Assembly (NCBI RefSeq): GCF_016405965.1 | Contig: NZ_JAEFCD010000003.1 | Location: 1 to 64,000 of the forward strand | Direction: 5' to 3' | From: Alteromonas sp. IB21 | Lineage (GTDB): Bacteria; Pseudomonadota; Gammaproteobacteria; Enterobacterales; Alteromonadaceae | DNA: 64,000 nucleotides | Shown: one piece after another, positions 16,853 to 24,978 of the stretch | How positions within the stretch are numbered: position 1 is the stretch's first letter | Layout of the letters: every line of letters starts with the position of its first letter | The notes under the pieces: model-generated | What the model was told of the DNA's origin: nothing | The model's database searches: none | What the model saw: only the letters and a program-made list of their open reading frames with translations | Translations under genes and position numbers: made by a program

Positions 16853-17557
16853 CTAGAATTCGTATTCCAACGACATGCGAAGTGTGTGATCTTTACTGTC
16901 ACCGTTTAGTCCAGCTATAAAGCCCAGTTCCCACTTTAGCTGCTTCTGTCTGTCATAACGCTTTATGCCCATGAAAGCTGGACCTACGCCAATAAAATCC
17001 TCAGCAACATAAACTTCAACGCCAGGCTGTATTTCGGGAAGCCAGCGGTATCTAAACTTGGCTTTAAATTCGCTTTCCCATTCGTTAGCAACCGTTTCGC
17101 CCCATTCATAAACGACGGTAATGTTGGTGGTAAGGCTAAATTGACCAAACTCTTTTTCAGTCAGCAAGCCAGCCTTTACTTCCCAGTCATCAGTATTGTG
17201 TTGTTTTTCAAGCTCAAACAATGTGCCCCAGTCAGCCCAATACTGTCCCTGTTCGGTCATCATCCAACGTAGTTCTAATTCGTAACCCTCTACGCCAAAA
17301 TCTTCATTCTCATCACGTGCTCCTACCACATAGGCCTCTAAAATTAAAAATTCGGAAAGTGCGTGGCCGAATGAAAAACGTTGCATTAGCACATTTCCAT
17401 CGTCGTTTTGTCTCGATGTTAGGCGCCATTCGAATTCTCGCTCAAACGGCAGAACGTAAGGATGATATACCTTATCGACGGTAAAGTTATCTGCGCGTAC
17501 CTGACTGGCAAACAGTAACAAAAACGTGATTAAGGAGAAAAAAGCACGTTTTAACAT
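16853..17557 (-). CDS. Predicted outer-membrane beta-barrel protein
   Basis: A 234-residue exported protein with a clear signal peptide (MLKRAFFSLITFLLLFASQVRA, cleavage before DNF). The body is made of alternating, aromatic-rich strands and ends in a C-terminal Phe (SLEYEF), the usual Bam recognition end. No enzyme motif is visible. The start at 17557 has an AAGGAGG ribosome-binding site four bases upstream and lies inside the 3' end of the FTR1-like gene (7-bp overlap). An in-frame start at 17596 would lack both features. Position after cupredoxin and FTR1-like genes suggests it is an outer-membrane partner of that metal-related set. Confidence 0.75.
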   Translation of the reverse strand: MLKRAFFSLITFLLLFASQVRADNFTVDKVYHPYVLPFEREFEWRLTSRQNDDGNVLMQRFSFGHALSEFLILEAYVVGARDENEDFGVEGYELELRWMMTEQGQYWADWGTLFELEKQHNTDDWEVKAGLLTEKEFGQFSLTTNITVVYEWGETVANEWESEFKAKFRYRWLPEIQPGVEVYVAEDFIGVGPAFMGIKRYDRQKQLKWELGFIAGLNGDSKDHTLRMSLEYEF

Positions 17558-18312
17558 GCGGCCTCCTTGAGAGGGGTAGACCTTTGTCTTATACACAAAA
17601 AGGTGATGAGATTAGGGACAATCAAAGCAATCAAAAAGACAACGATATAACTTAAAGAGGGCGTGGCTTCATAGCCAACAAGCGCGTTAAGCAAGTGCCC
17701 GTATTCGCTGTTATCGCTCACAATTTCGCTGCTATCCCAAAGTTGGTTTGGCGAGGGAAACGTATCGGTTTGCTCCAATAATAAAGCGATATTGGCTGCC
17801 TGCGCTGCAACAAAAACAGAAACAAAGAAATGCGTTGTTTTTAAACTAACAAATTGAGTGAGAAAAATATTGAGCAAGATAGCAATACTGATGCTTATAC
17901 CAAGCCCAATAGTGGTTCCCAGAAATAGCAAGGTGCTATCGCTGTTTCTCGTCAGTTCAGAGATGAAGTAAACTAGAAAGTGCAGCGAATTGGGTAATCC
18001 AATGCCCAATACGAGCAGCGAGATTCCAATGCTAAGCAATGATGAGCTCGATGTGCCGGATGACGCGAGAAAGCACATGCCAATCCACGCAATAAAAAAT
18101 AATAACGTCTTAAGAAGTTCAAATCCTGCGCCTTCGTAAAATTCTGACACCACGCCCAGCTTTGGATAGGTCAATAATGCGATAAATATAAGCGCAAACA
18201 AACGCCATAAGAGAGTGACCGCGGAAACGCGAGGTAGGGCTAACAGCACGCTAATAAGTAAGAAAATAGGTAACGTATCACGCAGAAAAAGCACAACAGT
18301 ATTAATGAGCAT
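17551..18312 (-). CDS. FTR1-family (iron permease-like) membrane protein with degenerate REGxE motifs
   Basis: A 253-residue protein with seven or so hydrophobic helices. The FTR1 layout is recognisable: an N-terminal helix around residue 11, the EGAGFELLKTLLFFIAWIGM segment (60-79) and the C-terminal GHLLNALVGYEATPS (205-219). However, the two REGxE motifs thought to carry Fe3+ are RDTLP (11-15) and RNSDS (122-126), so both key acidic residues are missing. It may no longer transport iron, or may sense or move something else. It overlaps the cupredoxin gene by 11 bp and the barrel gene by 7 bp, indicating tight co-expression. Confidence 0.72.
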   Translation of the reverse strand: MLINTVVLFLRDTLPIFLLISVLLALPRVSAVTLLWRLFALIFIALLTYPKLGVVSEFYEGAGFELLKTLLFFIAWIGMCFLASSGTSSSSLLSIGISLLVLGIGLPNSLHFLVYFISELTRNSDSTLLFLGTTIGLGISISIAILLNIFLTQFVSLKTTHFFVSVFVAAQAANIALLLEQTDTFPSPNQLWDSSEIVSDNSEYGHLLNALVGYEATPSLSYIVVFLIALIVPNLITFLCIRQRSTPLKEAAC

Positions 18313-18667
18313 ATTGATTGTCCTCTGCGCTTTTCACTACTACTTTACCCACTGCGGTGTTGGGATGAAATTCTCCGAAGAAGGGGTATTCTCCTGGTGT
18401 GAGCGGTCCGATAAATATGGTGCCTCTGCTATTTGCAAATATCACTTTCTCTCTGTTTAAAGAGAAGCTATCGATTTCCTCTGGTGTATTGTCAAAGTTG
18501 ATAAAAGTAAGTTTTACCTTTTGCCCAGCTGGAACAGTGACTTCTTGGGGGTAAAACAAATGTGATTTAATTTCAACTACAACCTCAGGTAGCGCCCAGG
18601 CACTTGGTGCGTGGCAGGCAAAAAAGGCAAAGGCAAAGGCAAGGGATGACTTAAAGTACGAAGTCAT
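18302..18667 (-). CDS. Periplasmic cupredoxin-like protein associated with FTR1
   Basis: A 121-residue exported protein: signal peptide to about residue 25 (cleavage near SAWA), then a single cupredoxin-type beta sandwich. The family pattern NFDNTPEEIDSFSLNREK (57-74) and IGPLTPGEYPFFGEFHPNTAVGKVVV (86-111, given here as landmarks) is seen in cupredoxins next to FTR1 permeases. The usual type-1 copper Cys and Met are absent; His101, Glu63/64 and His36 are candidate metal ligands. Its gene overlaps the sensor kinase by 17 bp and the FTR1-like gene by 11 bp. A metal or redox function at the periplasmic side of the FTR1-like protein is likely but not shown. Confidence 0.78.
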   Translation of the reverse strand: MTSYFKSSLAFAFAFFACHAPSAWALPEVVVEIKSHLFYPQEVTVPAGQKVKLTFINFDNTPEEIDSFSLNREKVIFANSRGTIFIGPLTPGEYPFFGEFHPNTAVGKVVVKSAEDNQYAH

Positions 18668-19940
18668 TTGAAAAATTCACCCTTACTTCTAAACCGCCCA
18701 TCGAGCTTTCGTGCAGTGTCAGTTCTGCATTATGTAAAGCAACAACTTGCGCAACAATTGCGAGACCTAGTCCACTCCCCGAAGTGGGTTTGCTCGTAGG
18801 CCCCCTCTGAAACCGTTTTATAACCTCAGGTCGTTGATCAGCAGGAATGCCCGGGCCCGAATCGCATACACTTAATGAGACCCCACGGTGATGAGATTCT
18901 ACTTTAATTAAAATTTGCGCATTTTTAGGCGAATAGTTACTCGCATTACTTACCAAATTCTGAAGCAGTGTATATAGCATAAACTGCGAGCTTTGAAGCC
19001 AAACCTCATCTCCTTCCAGCGCAATTTCCTGTGCTTTATTTTCTATTTTTCCATAAAGATCACTAATAACCTCTTGAGCGACATGGTGCACATTAATAGG
19101 CTCTCGTTGTTCAACAAAGGTCTCTGGGCTTGTTCGCGTTAGCAAGAGAAACTGGTTTACTGCGTGGATCATTCTGTCAGTATCAGCCTTAAGTGTTTTA
19201 AGTGCTTCACCCTTTTCGCCCAATTCGTTTGCGATGTTGTGAATATTGATTTTCATAACACTTAAAGGCGTTCTAAGTTCGTGCGCCGCATTGGAAGCAA
19301 ACTGTTGTTCACGCTCAAATGCAGCGTTAAGACGATTGAACATGGTATTCAGTGTGGAAACCACAGGTGTAAGTTCACTTGGTTCTCTGTGCAGTGCAAT
19401 GACAGAAAAGTCGTTTCCTTTTCGCTTTGCTAGCAACCTAGATAAATGTTTTAAAGGTGACAAGCCCCATGTTATGCCAAAGAACAGAATAAGAGCGAGC
19501 AAAGGCACACTCAATATGAAAGGGGTAATGGCCGCTACGGTGAGTGAATCGGTAAGCATAAAGCGGTTGCTTACCGGCTGGGCGACCATGTACCAGGTGT
19601 CTGTCTGTGCCTTGTAGTTAGCGAGCACTCTCCAACGAGTACCTAACGCATTAACTTCAGAAAAACCAGGTGTGAAGGCGACTATGGGGGTAGTGAGTTC
19701 AGCCGAAGAGGTGCTTATTAGTTCGCCCCTCTTCCAAATCTGAAACAACAGTTCATGCTCTTCTTCCTGTTGATTACTATCGAAGTAAGCAATGGCGTGG
19801 GAGAGTTCAATCAATTCGTCGTCTAAAAGTGCACTTGAGATATTTAGAGTCGCGCGATATCCATGAAGGGCTGCGCTAAAAATTACCAATACGAGAGCAC
19901 TGATCAGTGTAAGGATTAGAAAACGGCGAATAGACGACAA
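18651..19940 (-). CDS. Sensor histidine kinase, PmrB/QseC-like
   Basis: A 429-residue membrane kinase: a first helix (about 6-26), a periplasmic domain (about 28-136), a second helix (about 137-158), HAMP-like linker, the H-box with His220 (FASNAAHELRTPL), the N-box QNLVSNASNYSP, and the G boxes DSGPGIP and GSGLGLAIV. The periplasmic part holds two ExxE motifs, E42-L-I-E45 and E60-E-H-E63, the arrangement described for Fe3+ sensing by Salmonella PmrB. It pairs with the response regulator 1 bp upstream and overlaps the cupredoxin gene downstream. Signal identity is inference. Confidence 0.88.
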   Translation of the reverse strand: MSSIRRFLILTLISALVLVIFSAALHGYRATLNISSALLDDELIELSHAIAYFDSNQQEEEHELLFQIWKRGELISTSSAELTTPIVAFTPGFSEVNALGTRWRVLANYKAQTDTWYMVAQPVSNRFMLTDSLTVAAITPFILSVPLLALILFFGITWGLSPLKHLSRLLAKRKGNDFSVIALHREPSELTPVVSTLNTMFNRLNAAFEREQQFASNAAHELRTPLSVMKINIHNIANELGEKGEALKTLKADTDRMIHAVNQFLLLTRTSPETFVEQREPINVHHVAQEVISDLYGKIENKAQEIALEGDEVWLQSSQFMLYTLLQNLVSNASNYSPKNAQILIKVESHHRGVSLSVCDSGPGIPADQRPEVIKRFQRGPTSKPTSGSGLGLAIVAQVVALHNAELTLHESSMGGLEVRVNFSNDFVL

Positions 19941-19941
19941 C

Positions 19942-20607
19942 TCATTCCCCCGATTTAGATATACAGTAACCCACGCCGCGAATGGTTTTGATAAAATTAT
20001 CAGGCATTTTTTTTCGCAAATGACTCACATGAACCTCTATTGTGTTACTTGCTACTTCTTCGCCCCATTCATAAAGTTTGTTTTCAAGTTGATTTTTGCT
20101 CAATACGCGCCCGGCATTTTCTACAAGCGCTTTAAGTACCATAAGCTCCCGTCTCGGTAAGTGGATGGTCTCATTATCGATTGTCAACGTGTGGTGTGCG
20201 GTATCAAGACTCACATTTTTAATCGTAATAATTGTTTGAGAAGCCGTACCTAGGCGGCGTTCAAGAACGCGTAATCTGGCGAGTAGTTCATCAATTTCAA
20301 ACGGTTTTGGTAAATAATCATCAGCACCTGCGTCTAACCCAGAGATTTTATCGGATACTTTATCTCGTGCAGTAAGAATTAATACCGGGAGTGTCGCATT
20401 CTTTTTGCGTATCGATTTAAGCACATTCAAACCATCTGTATCGGGTAAGCCTAAATCAAGAACAACGATATCGGTTTGCCCGATACTAAGGGTTGTCATT
20501 GCGTCTGCACCTGTATAAACGCAGTCAACAGCATAGTTTGCATTTTTAAGGGACAAGGCTAACGCATCAGATAAAGGCCTGTCATCCTCAACCAATAATA
20601 TTCGCAT
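19942..20607 (-). CDS. Response regulator, OmpR family, PmrA/QseB-like
   Basis: The 221-residue regulator has a complete receiver domain (acidic pocket ED8-D9, phosphoacceptor Asp51 in VVLDLGLP, Thr79, Lys101 in LPKPF) and a winged-helix DNA-binding domain. Its stretch LPRRELMVLKALVENAGRV and ASNTIEVHVSHLRKK are typical of the PmrA/QseB branch. The recognised site is predicted to be CTTAAG-N5-CTTAAG, found in this window at 13487, 16811 and 20654; the last lies 47 bp upstream of its own start, so autoregulation is likely. The kinase gene follows after one base. Confidence 0.9.
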   Translation of the reverse strand: MRILLVEDDRPLSDALALSLKNANYAVDCVYTGADAMTTLSIGQTDIVVLDLGLPDTDGLNVLKSIRKKNATLPVLILTARDKVSDKISGLDAGADDYLPKPFEIDELLARLRVLERRLGTASQTIITIKNVSLDTAHHTLTIDNETIHLPRRELMVLKALVENAGRVLSKNQLENKLYEWGEEVASNTIEVHVSHLRKKMPDNFIKTIRGVGYCISKSGE

Positions 20608-20653
20608 TCAAACGCTCGACGATATGAGATCCGTAAAAGTGTATACCAGAAAA

Positions 20654-20670
20654 CTTAAGAAAACCTTAAG
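20654..20670 (-). promoter_or_regulatory. PmrA-type box upstream of the two-component/cupredoxin/FTR1 operon
   Basis: Exact CTTAAG-N5-CTTAAG direct repeat (minus-strand spacer GTTTT). A TATACA hexamer begins 7 bp downstream on the minus strand, a good -10 element for the response-regulator gene starting at 20607. It implies positive autoregulation of the system. Confidence 0.82.
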
Positions 20671-20896
20671 AACTCTATTGTGCGGGCAGACAAGTTACTG
20701 TTTTAGTGAAAGTTACGAAAGCTTATTTGTTAGTTAGCCAGCTATCTTTACTTACTTCCCGTTTCTGCGAACGTTAAACACTGATTAGTGCTCAACTGTT
20801 GTCTCGTCAACGCTAAGTAGAATGGTTAAAGCGGTCATAGATTTTTATGTGATTTTTCCATGACCAAATTTTATCCATATTTTTTATTCTTAGGGG

Positions 20897-20924
20897 TTCG
20901 CATTTATGTCAATTCCTGTATAAT
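20897..20924 (+). promoter_or_regulatory. Predicted sigma-70 promoter of rplM-rpsI
   Basis: TTCGCA (20897-20902), a 16-bp spacer and a consensus TATAAT (20919-20924), followed by a C/G-rich discriminator (CGCGCCC). A GC-rich discriminator is typical of ribosomal-protein promoters inhibited by ppGpp/DksA. The upstream part of this 454-bp gap (20671-20896) holds no gene; it is AT-rich and otherwise featureless. Confidence 0.65.
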
Positions 20925-20945
20925 TCGCGCCCTGCCCAGTTACGC

Positions 20946-21029
20946 CCACCTTTGGGAAGGTGGAAGAATCAGCCGGCTCGAAGGGGTCTTTGCGTTGATT
21001 TTAAGGTGATTTCTGGTGTTCAGAAATCA
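20946..21029 (+). promoter_or_regulatory. rplM leader with two hairpins, candidate L13 autoregulatory operator
   Basis: Between the promoter and rplM the leader RNA can form two perfect hairpins: CCACCTT/AAGGTGG (20946-20963, four-base loop) and TGATTTCTG/CAGAAATCA (21007-21029, loop GTGTT). The second ends about 32 bases before the rplM ATG. In E. coli the rplM-rpsI operon is repressed translationally by L13 binding a structured leader, and this is the obvious counterpart. Whether either hairpin is the binding site is inference. Confidence 0.55.
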
Positions 21030-21061
21030 GTAACGACGATATTATTCGGGTGAATTTGAAA

Positions 21062-21490
21062 ATGAAAACTTTTGTTGCTAAGCCAGAAACGGTACAACGT
21101 GACTGGTATGTGGTAGACGCCACAGACAAAACTCTAGGCCGTTTGGCTTCTGAAATCGCACTACGCCTTCGTGGCAAGCACAAGCCAGAGTACACACCTC
21201 ACGTGGACACTGGTGATTACATCATCGTAATCAATGCTGAAAAGGTTGCGGTAACAGGCCGTAAAGCGCAAGACAAAATGTACTATGCGCACTCTGGTTA
21301 CCCAGGTGGTCTTAAAGAGACAAACTTTGAAAAACTAATTGCTCACAAGCCAGAAATGGTTCTTGAAAAAGCAGTTAAAGGCATGTTGCCAAAAGGCCCT
21401 CTAGGTCGCGCAATGTTCCGTAAAATGAAAGTTTACGCTGGTGCAGAACACTCTCACGCAGCACAGCAACCACAAGTTTTGGACATTTAA
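21062..21490 (+). CDS. rplM: 50S ribosomal protein L13
   Basis: Ribosomal protein L13 of the large subunit, an early assembly protein. The 142-residue product has the same length as E. coli L13 and opens [20 protein letters not shown] with the conserved [10 protein letters not shown] and [12 protein letters not shown] segments. I start at the ATG at 21062 by homology rather than at an in-frame GTG at 21050. It forms an operon with rpsI, 12 bp downstream. Confidence 0.98.
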   Translation: MKTFVAKPETVQRDWYVVDATDKTLGRLASEIALRLRGKHKPEYTPHVDTGDYIIVINAEKVAVTGRKAQDKMYYAHSGYPGGLKETNFEKLIAHKPEMVLEKAVKGMLPKGPLGRAMFRKMKVYAGAEHSHAAQQPQVLDI

Positions 21491-21502
21491 GGAGCTATTA
21501 AC

Positions 21503-21895
21503 ATGGCAGATACTCAATACTACGGCACAGGCCGCCGCAAAAGTTCTACTGCTCGTGTGTTCCTACGTCCAGGCACAGGTAGCATTAAAGTAAACCAACG
21601 CGCTCTTGACGAGTACTTTGGTCGTGAAACAGAGTGCATGGTTGTTCGTCAGCCACTTGAACTTGTTGAAATGACTGAAAAGTTTGACGTTTACGTCACT
21701 GTTAAAGGTGGTGGTTCTAACGGTCAAGCGGGCGCAATCCGTCACGGTCTTACTCGTGCTCTTATGGAGTATGATGAAGCACTACGCCCAGCGCTACGTA
21801 AAGCTGGCTTCGTTACTCGTGACGCACGTCGCGTTGAACGTAAGAAAGTGGGTCTTCACAAAGCGCGTAAGCGTCCACAATTCTCAAAGCGTTAA
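21503..21895 (+). CDS. rpsI: 30S ribosomal protein S9
   Basis: Ribosomal protein S9, whose C-terminal tail reaches the P-site tRNA. The 130-residue product contains [16 protein letters not shown] near the start and ends in the canonical basic tail KRPQFSKR. An AAGGAG ribosome-binding site precedes the ATG. It is the last gene of the rplM-rpsI operon and is followed by a strong terminator. Confidence 0.98.
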   Translation: MADTQYYGTGRRKSSTARVFLRPGTGSIKVNQRALDEYFGRETECMVVRQPLELVEMTEKFDVYVTVKGGGSNGQAGAIRHGLTRALMEYDEALRPALRKAGFVTRDARRVERKKVGLHKARKRPQFSKR

Positions 21896-21917
21896 TTTTT
21901 TACGCTTTTTGTATTGC

Positions 21918-21946
21918 AAAAACCCGGCTTACGCCGGGTTTTTTAT
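21918..21946 (+). terminator. Intrinsic terminator of rplM-rpsI
   Basis: Perfect AACCCGGC/GCCGGGTT stem (21921-21928 and 21933-21940) with a TTAC loop, preceded by an A-run and followed by a T-run, 25 bp after the rpsI stop. Confidence 0.92.
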
Positions 21947-22288
21947 TTTTGCTGTCGCGAGTATTTTTATAACAAAGGTTTAATTTCTACGCCTTATCCT
22001 ATCAAATATCCTTCAAAACCTTGATTTTAGCGATTTACGTTACTAGACCTACACTCACCATTTGAATTAAATTATCGGTTAAATATCAGTAAAACCTTGT
22101 GTTTATAAGGGCTTTTCTTTTATCATTTGCGGTCGAAAATTTTGAAAACTTTCGTGACTTCGTAAACCAGCAAAATTTTGCTGTAGCGTCGCTATCATGA
22201 CAAGCCATATGATGCATGACTCAAGCGTGACAAAACCAGTATAAGCTTGGGTTACACATCATAATTATCCAAACCTGGAGAAATGTGG
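21947..22288. other. Intergenic region before petABC with a 16-bp palindrome
   Basis: About 340 bp without a gene between the rpsI terminator and petA; it must hold the petABC promoter. The only structure I see is the perfect palindrome CAGCAAAATTTTGCTG at 22168-22183, about 105 bp before petA, which could be a regulator site. No convincing -35/-10 pair stands out. Confidence 0.5.
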
Positions 22289-22918
22289 ATGAGCAATGTA
22301 TCTGTAGATGCAACAGAGTCTGCACACAACGAAAACCAGCCAGAAAACAACACTCGTCGTCGGTTCTTGACCGTTGCCACGTCGGTAGTTGGTGGTGTAG
22401 GTGTTGTTGGTGCTGCTGTGCCTTTTATTGCGTCCTGGAATCCAAGCGCCAAAGCGAAAGCCGCTGGTGCTGACGTTGAAGTAGATATCAGCGGGATTGA
22501 GCCTGGACAATTAGTACGTGTGATGTGGCGAAGCAAGCCAGTTTGGATTGTTCGTCGTACGCCAGAAATTCTTGAAGAATTAAGCGCACACGAAGATAAG
22601 CTGAAAGATCCTAACTCTGAAGCTGAGCAGCAACCAACTTTTGCTCAAAACCGTTTTCGTTCAATGAAAGAAGAATACTTGATTCTAGTGGGTATTTGTA
22701 CGCACCTAGGTTGTTCTCCACAGCACCTTAAAGATGGCGCGTTTGAAGAATACGTTGAAGGTGTGCCTGACGGTTTCTTCTGCCCGTGCCACGGTTCTAA
22801 GTTTGATATGGCGGGACGTGTATTCCAGAACGTACCGGCACCTTTAAACCTAGTAGTGCCGCCTTATCAGTTCGTTGATGATACAAATATCATCATTGGT
22901 TCAGAAGCGGAGGCTTAA
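22289..22918 (+). CDS. petA: Ubiquinol-cytochrome c reductase Rieske iron-sulfur subunit
   Basis: The Rieske 2Fe-2S protein of the bc1 complex (complex III), which passes electrons from ubiquinol to cytochrome c1. From the chosen start, ligands are Cys137 and His139 (CTHLGC) and Cys165 and His168 (CPCHGS), with the extra disulphide cysteines Cys142 and Cys167. A twin-arginine-type N-terminus (NTRRRFLTVATS) and one membrane helix (about 30-50) are present. The ATG at 22289 gives better spacing to GGAG at 22276-22280 than the ATG at 22283. petB follows after 5 bp. Confidence 0.96.
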   Translation: MSNVSVDATESAHNENQPENNTRRRFLTVATSVVGGVGVVGAAVPFIASWNPSAKAKAAGADVEVDISGIEPGQLVRVMWRSKPVWIVRRTPEILEELSAHEDKLKDPNSEAEQQPTFAQNRFRSMKEEYLILVGICTHLGCSPQHLKDGAFEEYVEGVPDGFFCPCHGSKFDMAGRVFQNVPAPLNLVVPPYQFVDDTNIIIGSEAEA

Positions 22919-22923
22919 TTATT

Positions 22924-24189
22924 ATGAACGCTTTTCTAGGTTGGATTGAAGACCGCATCCCATTGATGCGCGTTGCAAACATGCACGCTATTCAATACCC
23001 AGCGCCAAAGAACATGAACTTTTGGTATGTGTTCGGATTCCTAGCTACTATTGTTTTGGTAAACCAAATTGTTACTGGTATTTGGTTAACCATGAACTTC
23101 GTTCCTTCTTCAGAAGGCGCTTTTGCCTCTGTTGAGTACATCATGCGTGAGATCGACTACGGTTGGATCATCCGCTATATGCACAGTACTGGCGCATCGG
23201 CATTCTTTATTGTTGTATACATGCACATGTTCCGTGGCATGATTTACGGTTCTTATCAGAAGCCTCGTGAACTTCTATGGGTGTTCGGTATGTTTATCTA
23301 CCTAGCGCTTATGGCGGAAGCATTCATGGGCTATGTACTACCATGGGGACAAATGTCTTATTGGGGTGCTCAGGTAATCGTTTCGCTATTCGGCGCAATC
23401 CCTGTGGTAGGTCCTGACCTTGTTGTTTGGTTACAGGGTGACTATGTTATCTCTGGCGCTACACTTAACCGTTTCTTTGCACTTCACGTAATTGCACTGC
23501 CTTTGGTTATTGTTATCCTTGTGTTCCTTCACATTATCGCACTTCACGAAGTGGGTTCTAACAACCCAGACGGTGTTGCGATTAAACACAAGAAAGGTTC
23601 ACTACCTGAGTCTGAAAAGACTAAATATGAAATCCACGAGTACTACACAAGCAAATACGACATCGCTGATGACGTGTTACCGTTCTTCCCACACATCGTG
23701 CTTAAAGACCTTGTGGCGTTCTGTGTGTTCCTAGCACTATTTACTTATGTACTGTTCTTCGCGCCAGAAATGGGCGGTAAGTTCTTGGAACATCCTAACT
23801 TTGAAATTGCTAACCCGCTGAAGACACCTGAGCACATCTTCCCAGTGTGGTACTTCACGCCGTTCTATGCGATTTTGAAAGCGGTACCTGACAAGTTGTT
23901 CGGTGTACTAGCAATGTTCGGTGCGATTGCTGCGCTATTTGCTCTACCTTGGGTTGACCGTGGTCGCGTTAAATCATGGCGCTATCGCTGTGGCTTGCAC
24001 AAAGTGAACCTAATCGTGTTTGCAATTGTGTTTATCTTCCTGGGTTATCTAGGTGGTACGCCACAAGAAAACTGGAAAATTGTAGCGTCGCAGGTTGCGA
24101 CCATCATGTACTTCGGTTTCTTCATTGCACTGTTCTTGTACAGCAAAAACGAAAACACTAAACCTGTGCCAGAGAGGATTCCTAAATGA
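22924..24189 (+). CDS. petB: Ubiquinol-cytochrome c reductase cytochrome b subunit
   Basis: Cytochrome b of the bc1 complex, a multi-pass membrane protein (421 aa) holding haems bL and bH and both quinone sites. Conserved segments include MHSTGASAFFIVVYMHMFRG, the PWGQMSYWGAQV region, the second haem-ligand helix RFFALHVIALPL, and the Qo-site PEHIFPVWYFTPFYA (PEWY-like, here PVWY). A GGAGG ribosome-binding site precedes the ATG. petC overlaps its end by 4 bp. Confidence 0.97.
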   Translation: MNAFLGWIEDRIPLMRVANMHAIQYPAPKNMNFWYVFGFLATIVLVNQIVTGIWLTMNFVPSSEGAFASVEYIMREIDYGWIIRYMHSTGASAFFIVVYMHMFRGMIYGSYQKPRELLWVFGMFIYLALMAEAFMGYVLPWGQMSYWGAQVIVSLFGAIPVVGPDLVVWLQGDYVISGATLNRFFALHVIALPLVIVILVFLHIIALHEVGSNNPDGVAIKHKKGSLPESEKTKYEIHEYYTSKYDIADDVLPFFPHIVLKDLVAFCVFLALFTYVLFFAPEMGGKFLEHPNFEIANPLKTPEHIFPVWYFTPFYAILKAVPDKLFGVLAMFGAIAALFALPWVDRGRVKSWRYRCGLHKVNLIVFAIVFIFLGYLGGTPQENWKIVASQVATIMYFGFFIALFLYSKNENTKPVPERIPK

Positions 24190-24920
24190 AAAAAATGATG
24201 TGCTTTTTAGCCTTCTTCCTACCTGGCGTAGCGCTTGCGGCAGGTGGAAACGTGCACTTGGACAAGGCGCCTATCGATTTAACCGATAAGGCATCTTTAC
24301 AGCGCGGTGCTCAATTGTTTATGAACTACTGCTTGGGCTGTCACTCTATGAAGTATCAGCGCTATCAGCGTTCATTCCAAGACTTGGGTATTCCTGATGA
24401 ACTTGGTCAAGAGTATCTCCAGTTTACGGGTGAAAAGGTGGCTGACTATATCACTCGTGCCATGCCTGAAGAGGCAGCTGCAGGTTGGTTTGGTGCTGCG
24501 CCACCAGATCTTACGCTAGTTGCTCGCGTTCGTGGTGAAGATTGGATTTACACCTATCTGCGCTCTTTTTATGTAGATGAGAGCCGCCCGTTTGGTGTGA
24601 ACAACACTGTATTCCCAGAAGTGGGCATGCCACACGTACTTCAGCCACTTCAAGGTACGCCTACTCGTACTTACGAAGAGCAAATGGTTGATGGTGAAAT
24701 GGTTAAGCGTTATGTAGGCATCAAGTCAGATGGCACTGGCGCCATGTCTCCTGACGAATACGACCAAGCCGTTGCCGATATCGTGAACTTCCTTGAGTAC
24801 ACGGGTGAGCCTTCAAAACTTGAATCTCACAAAATTGGTAAGTGGGTACTTATCTTTATCGCAGTATTGTTTGTATTTGTTTACTTACTGAAGAAAGAAT
24901 ACTGGCGAGAAGTGCACTAA
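24186..24920 (+). CDS. petC: Cytochrome c1 subunit of the bc1 complex
   Basis: Membrane-anchored cytochrome c1, receiving electrons from the Rieske protein and passing them to soluble cytochrome c. The 244-residue protein has an N-terminal signal (ending about ALAAGG), a single c-type haem motif C49-LG-C52-H53, and a C-terminal membrane anchor (about 218-236, followed by the basic end LKKEYWREVH). The 4-bp overlap with petB implies coupled translation. Confidence 0.96.
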   Translation: MKKMMCFLAFFLPGVALAAGGNVHLDKAPIDLTDKASLQRGAQLFMNYCLGCHSMKYQRYQRSFQDLGIPDELGQEYLQFTGEKVADYITRAMPEEAAAGWFGAAPPDLTLVARVRGEDWIYTYLRSFYVDESRPFGVNNTVFPEVGMPHVLQPLQGTPTRTYEEQMVDGEMVKRYVGIKSDGTGAMSPDEYDQAVADIVNFLEYTGEPSKLESHKIGKWVLIFIAVLFVFVYLLKKEYWREVH

Positions 24921-24944
24921 TCGCACAGATTTATGTATAATATG

Positions 24945-24971
24945 AAAAGGGGGCGTCTCGCCCCCTTTTTT
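24945..24971 (+). terminator. Intrinsic terminator of petABC
   Basis: GGGGGCG/CGCCCCC stem (within 24949-24965) with a TCT loop, flanked by AAAA upstream and a six-T run downstream, 25 bp after the petC stop. Confidence 0.93.
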
Positions 24972-24978
24972 GGTATTT

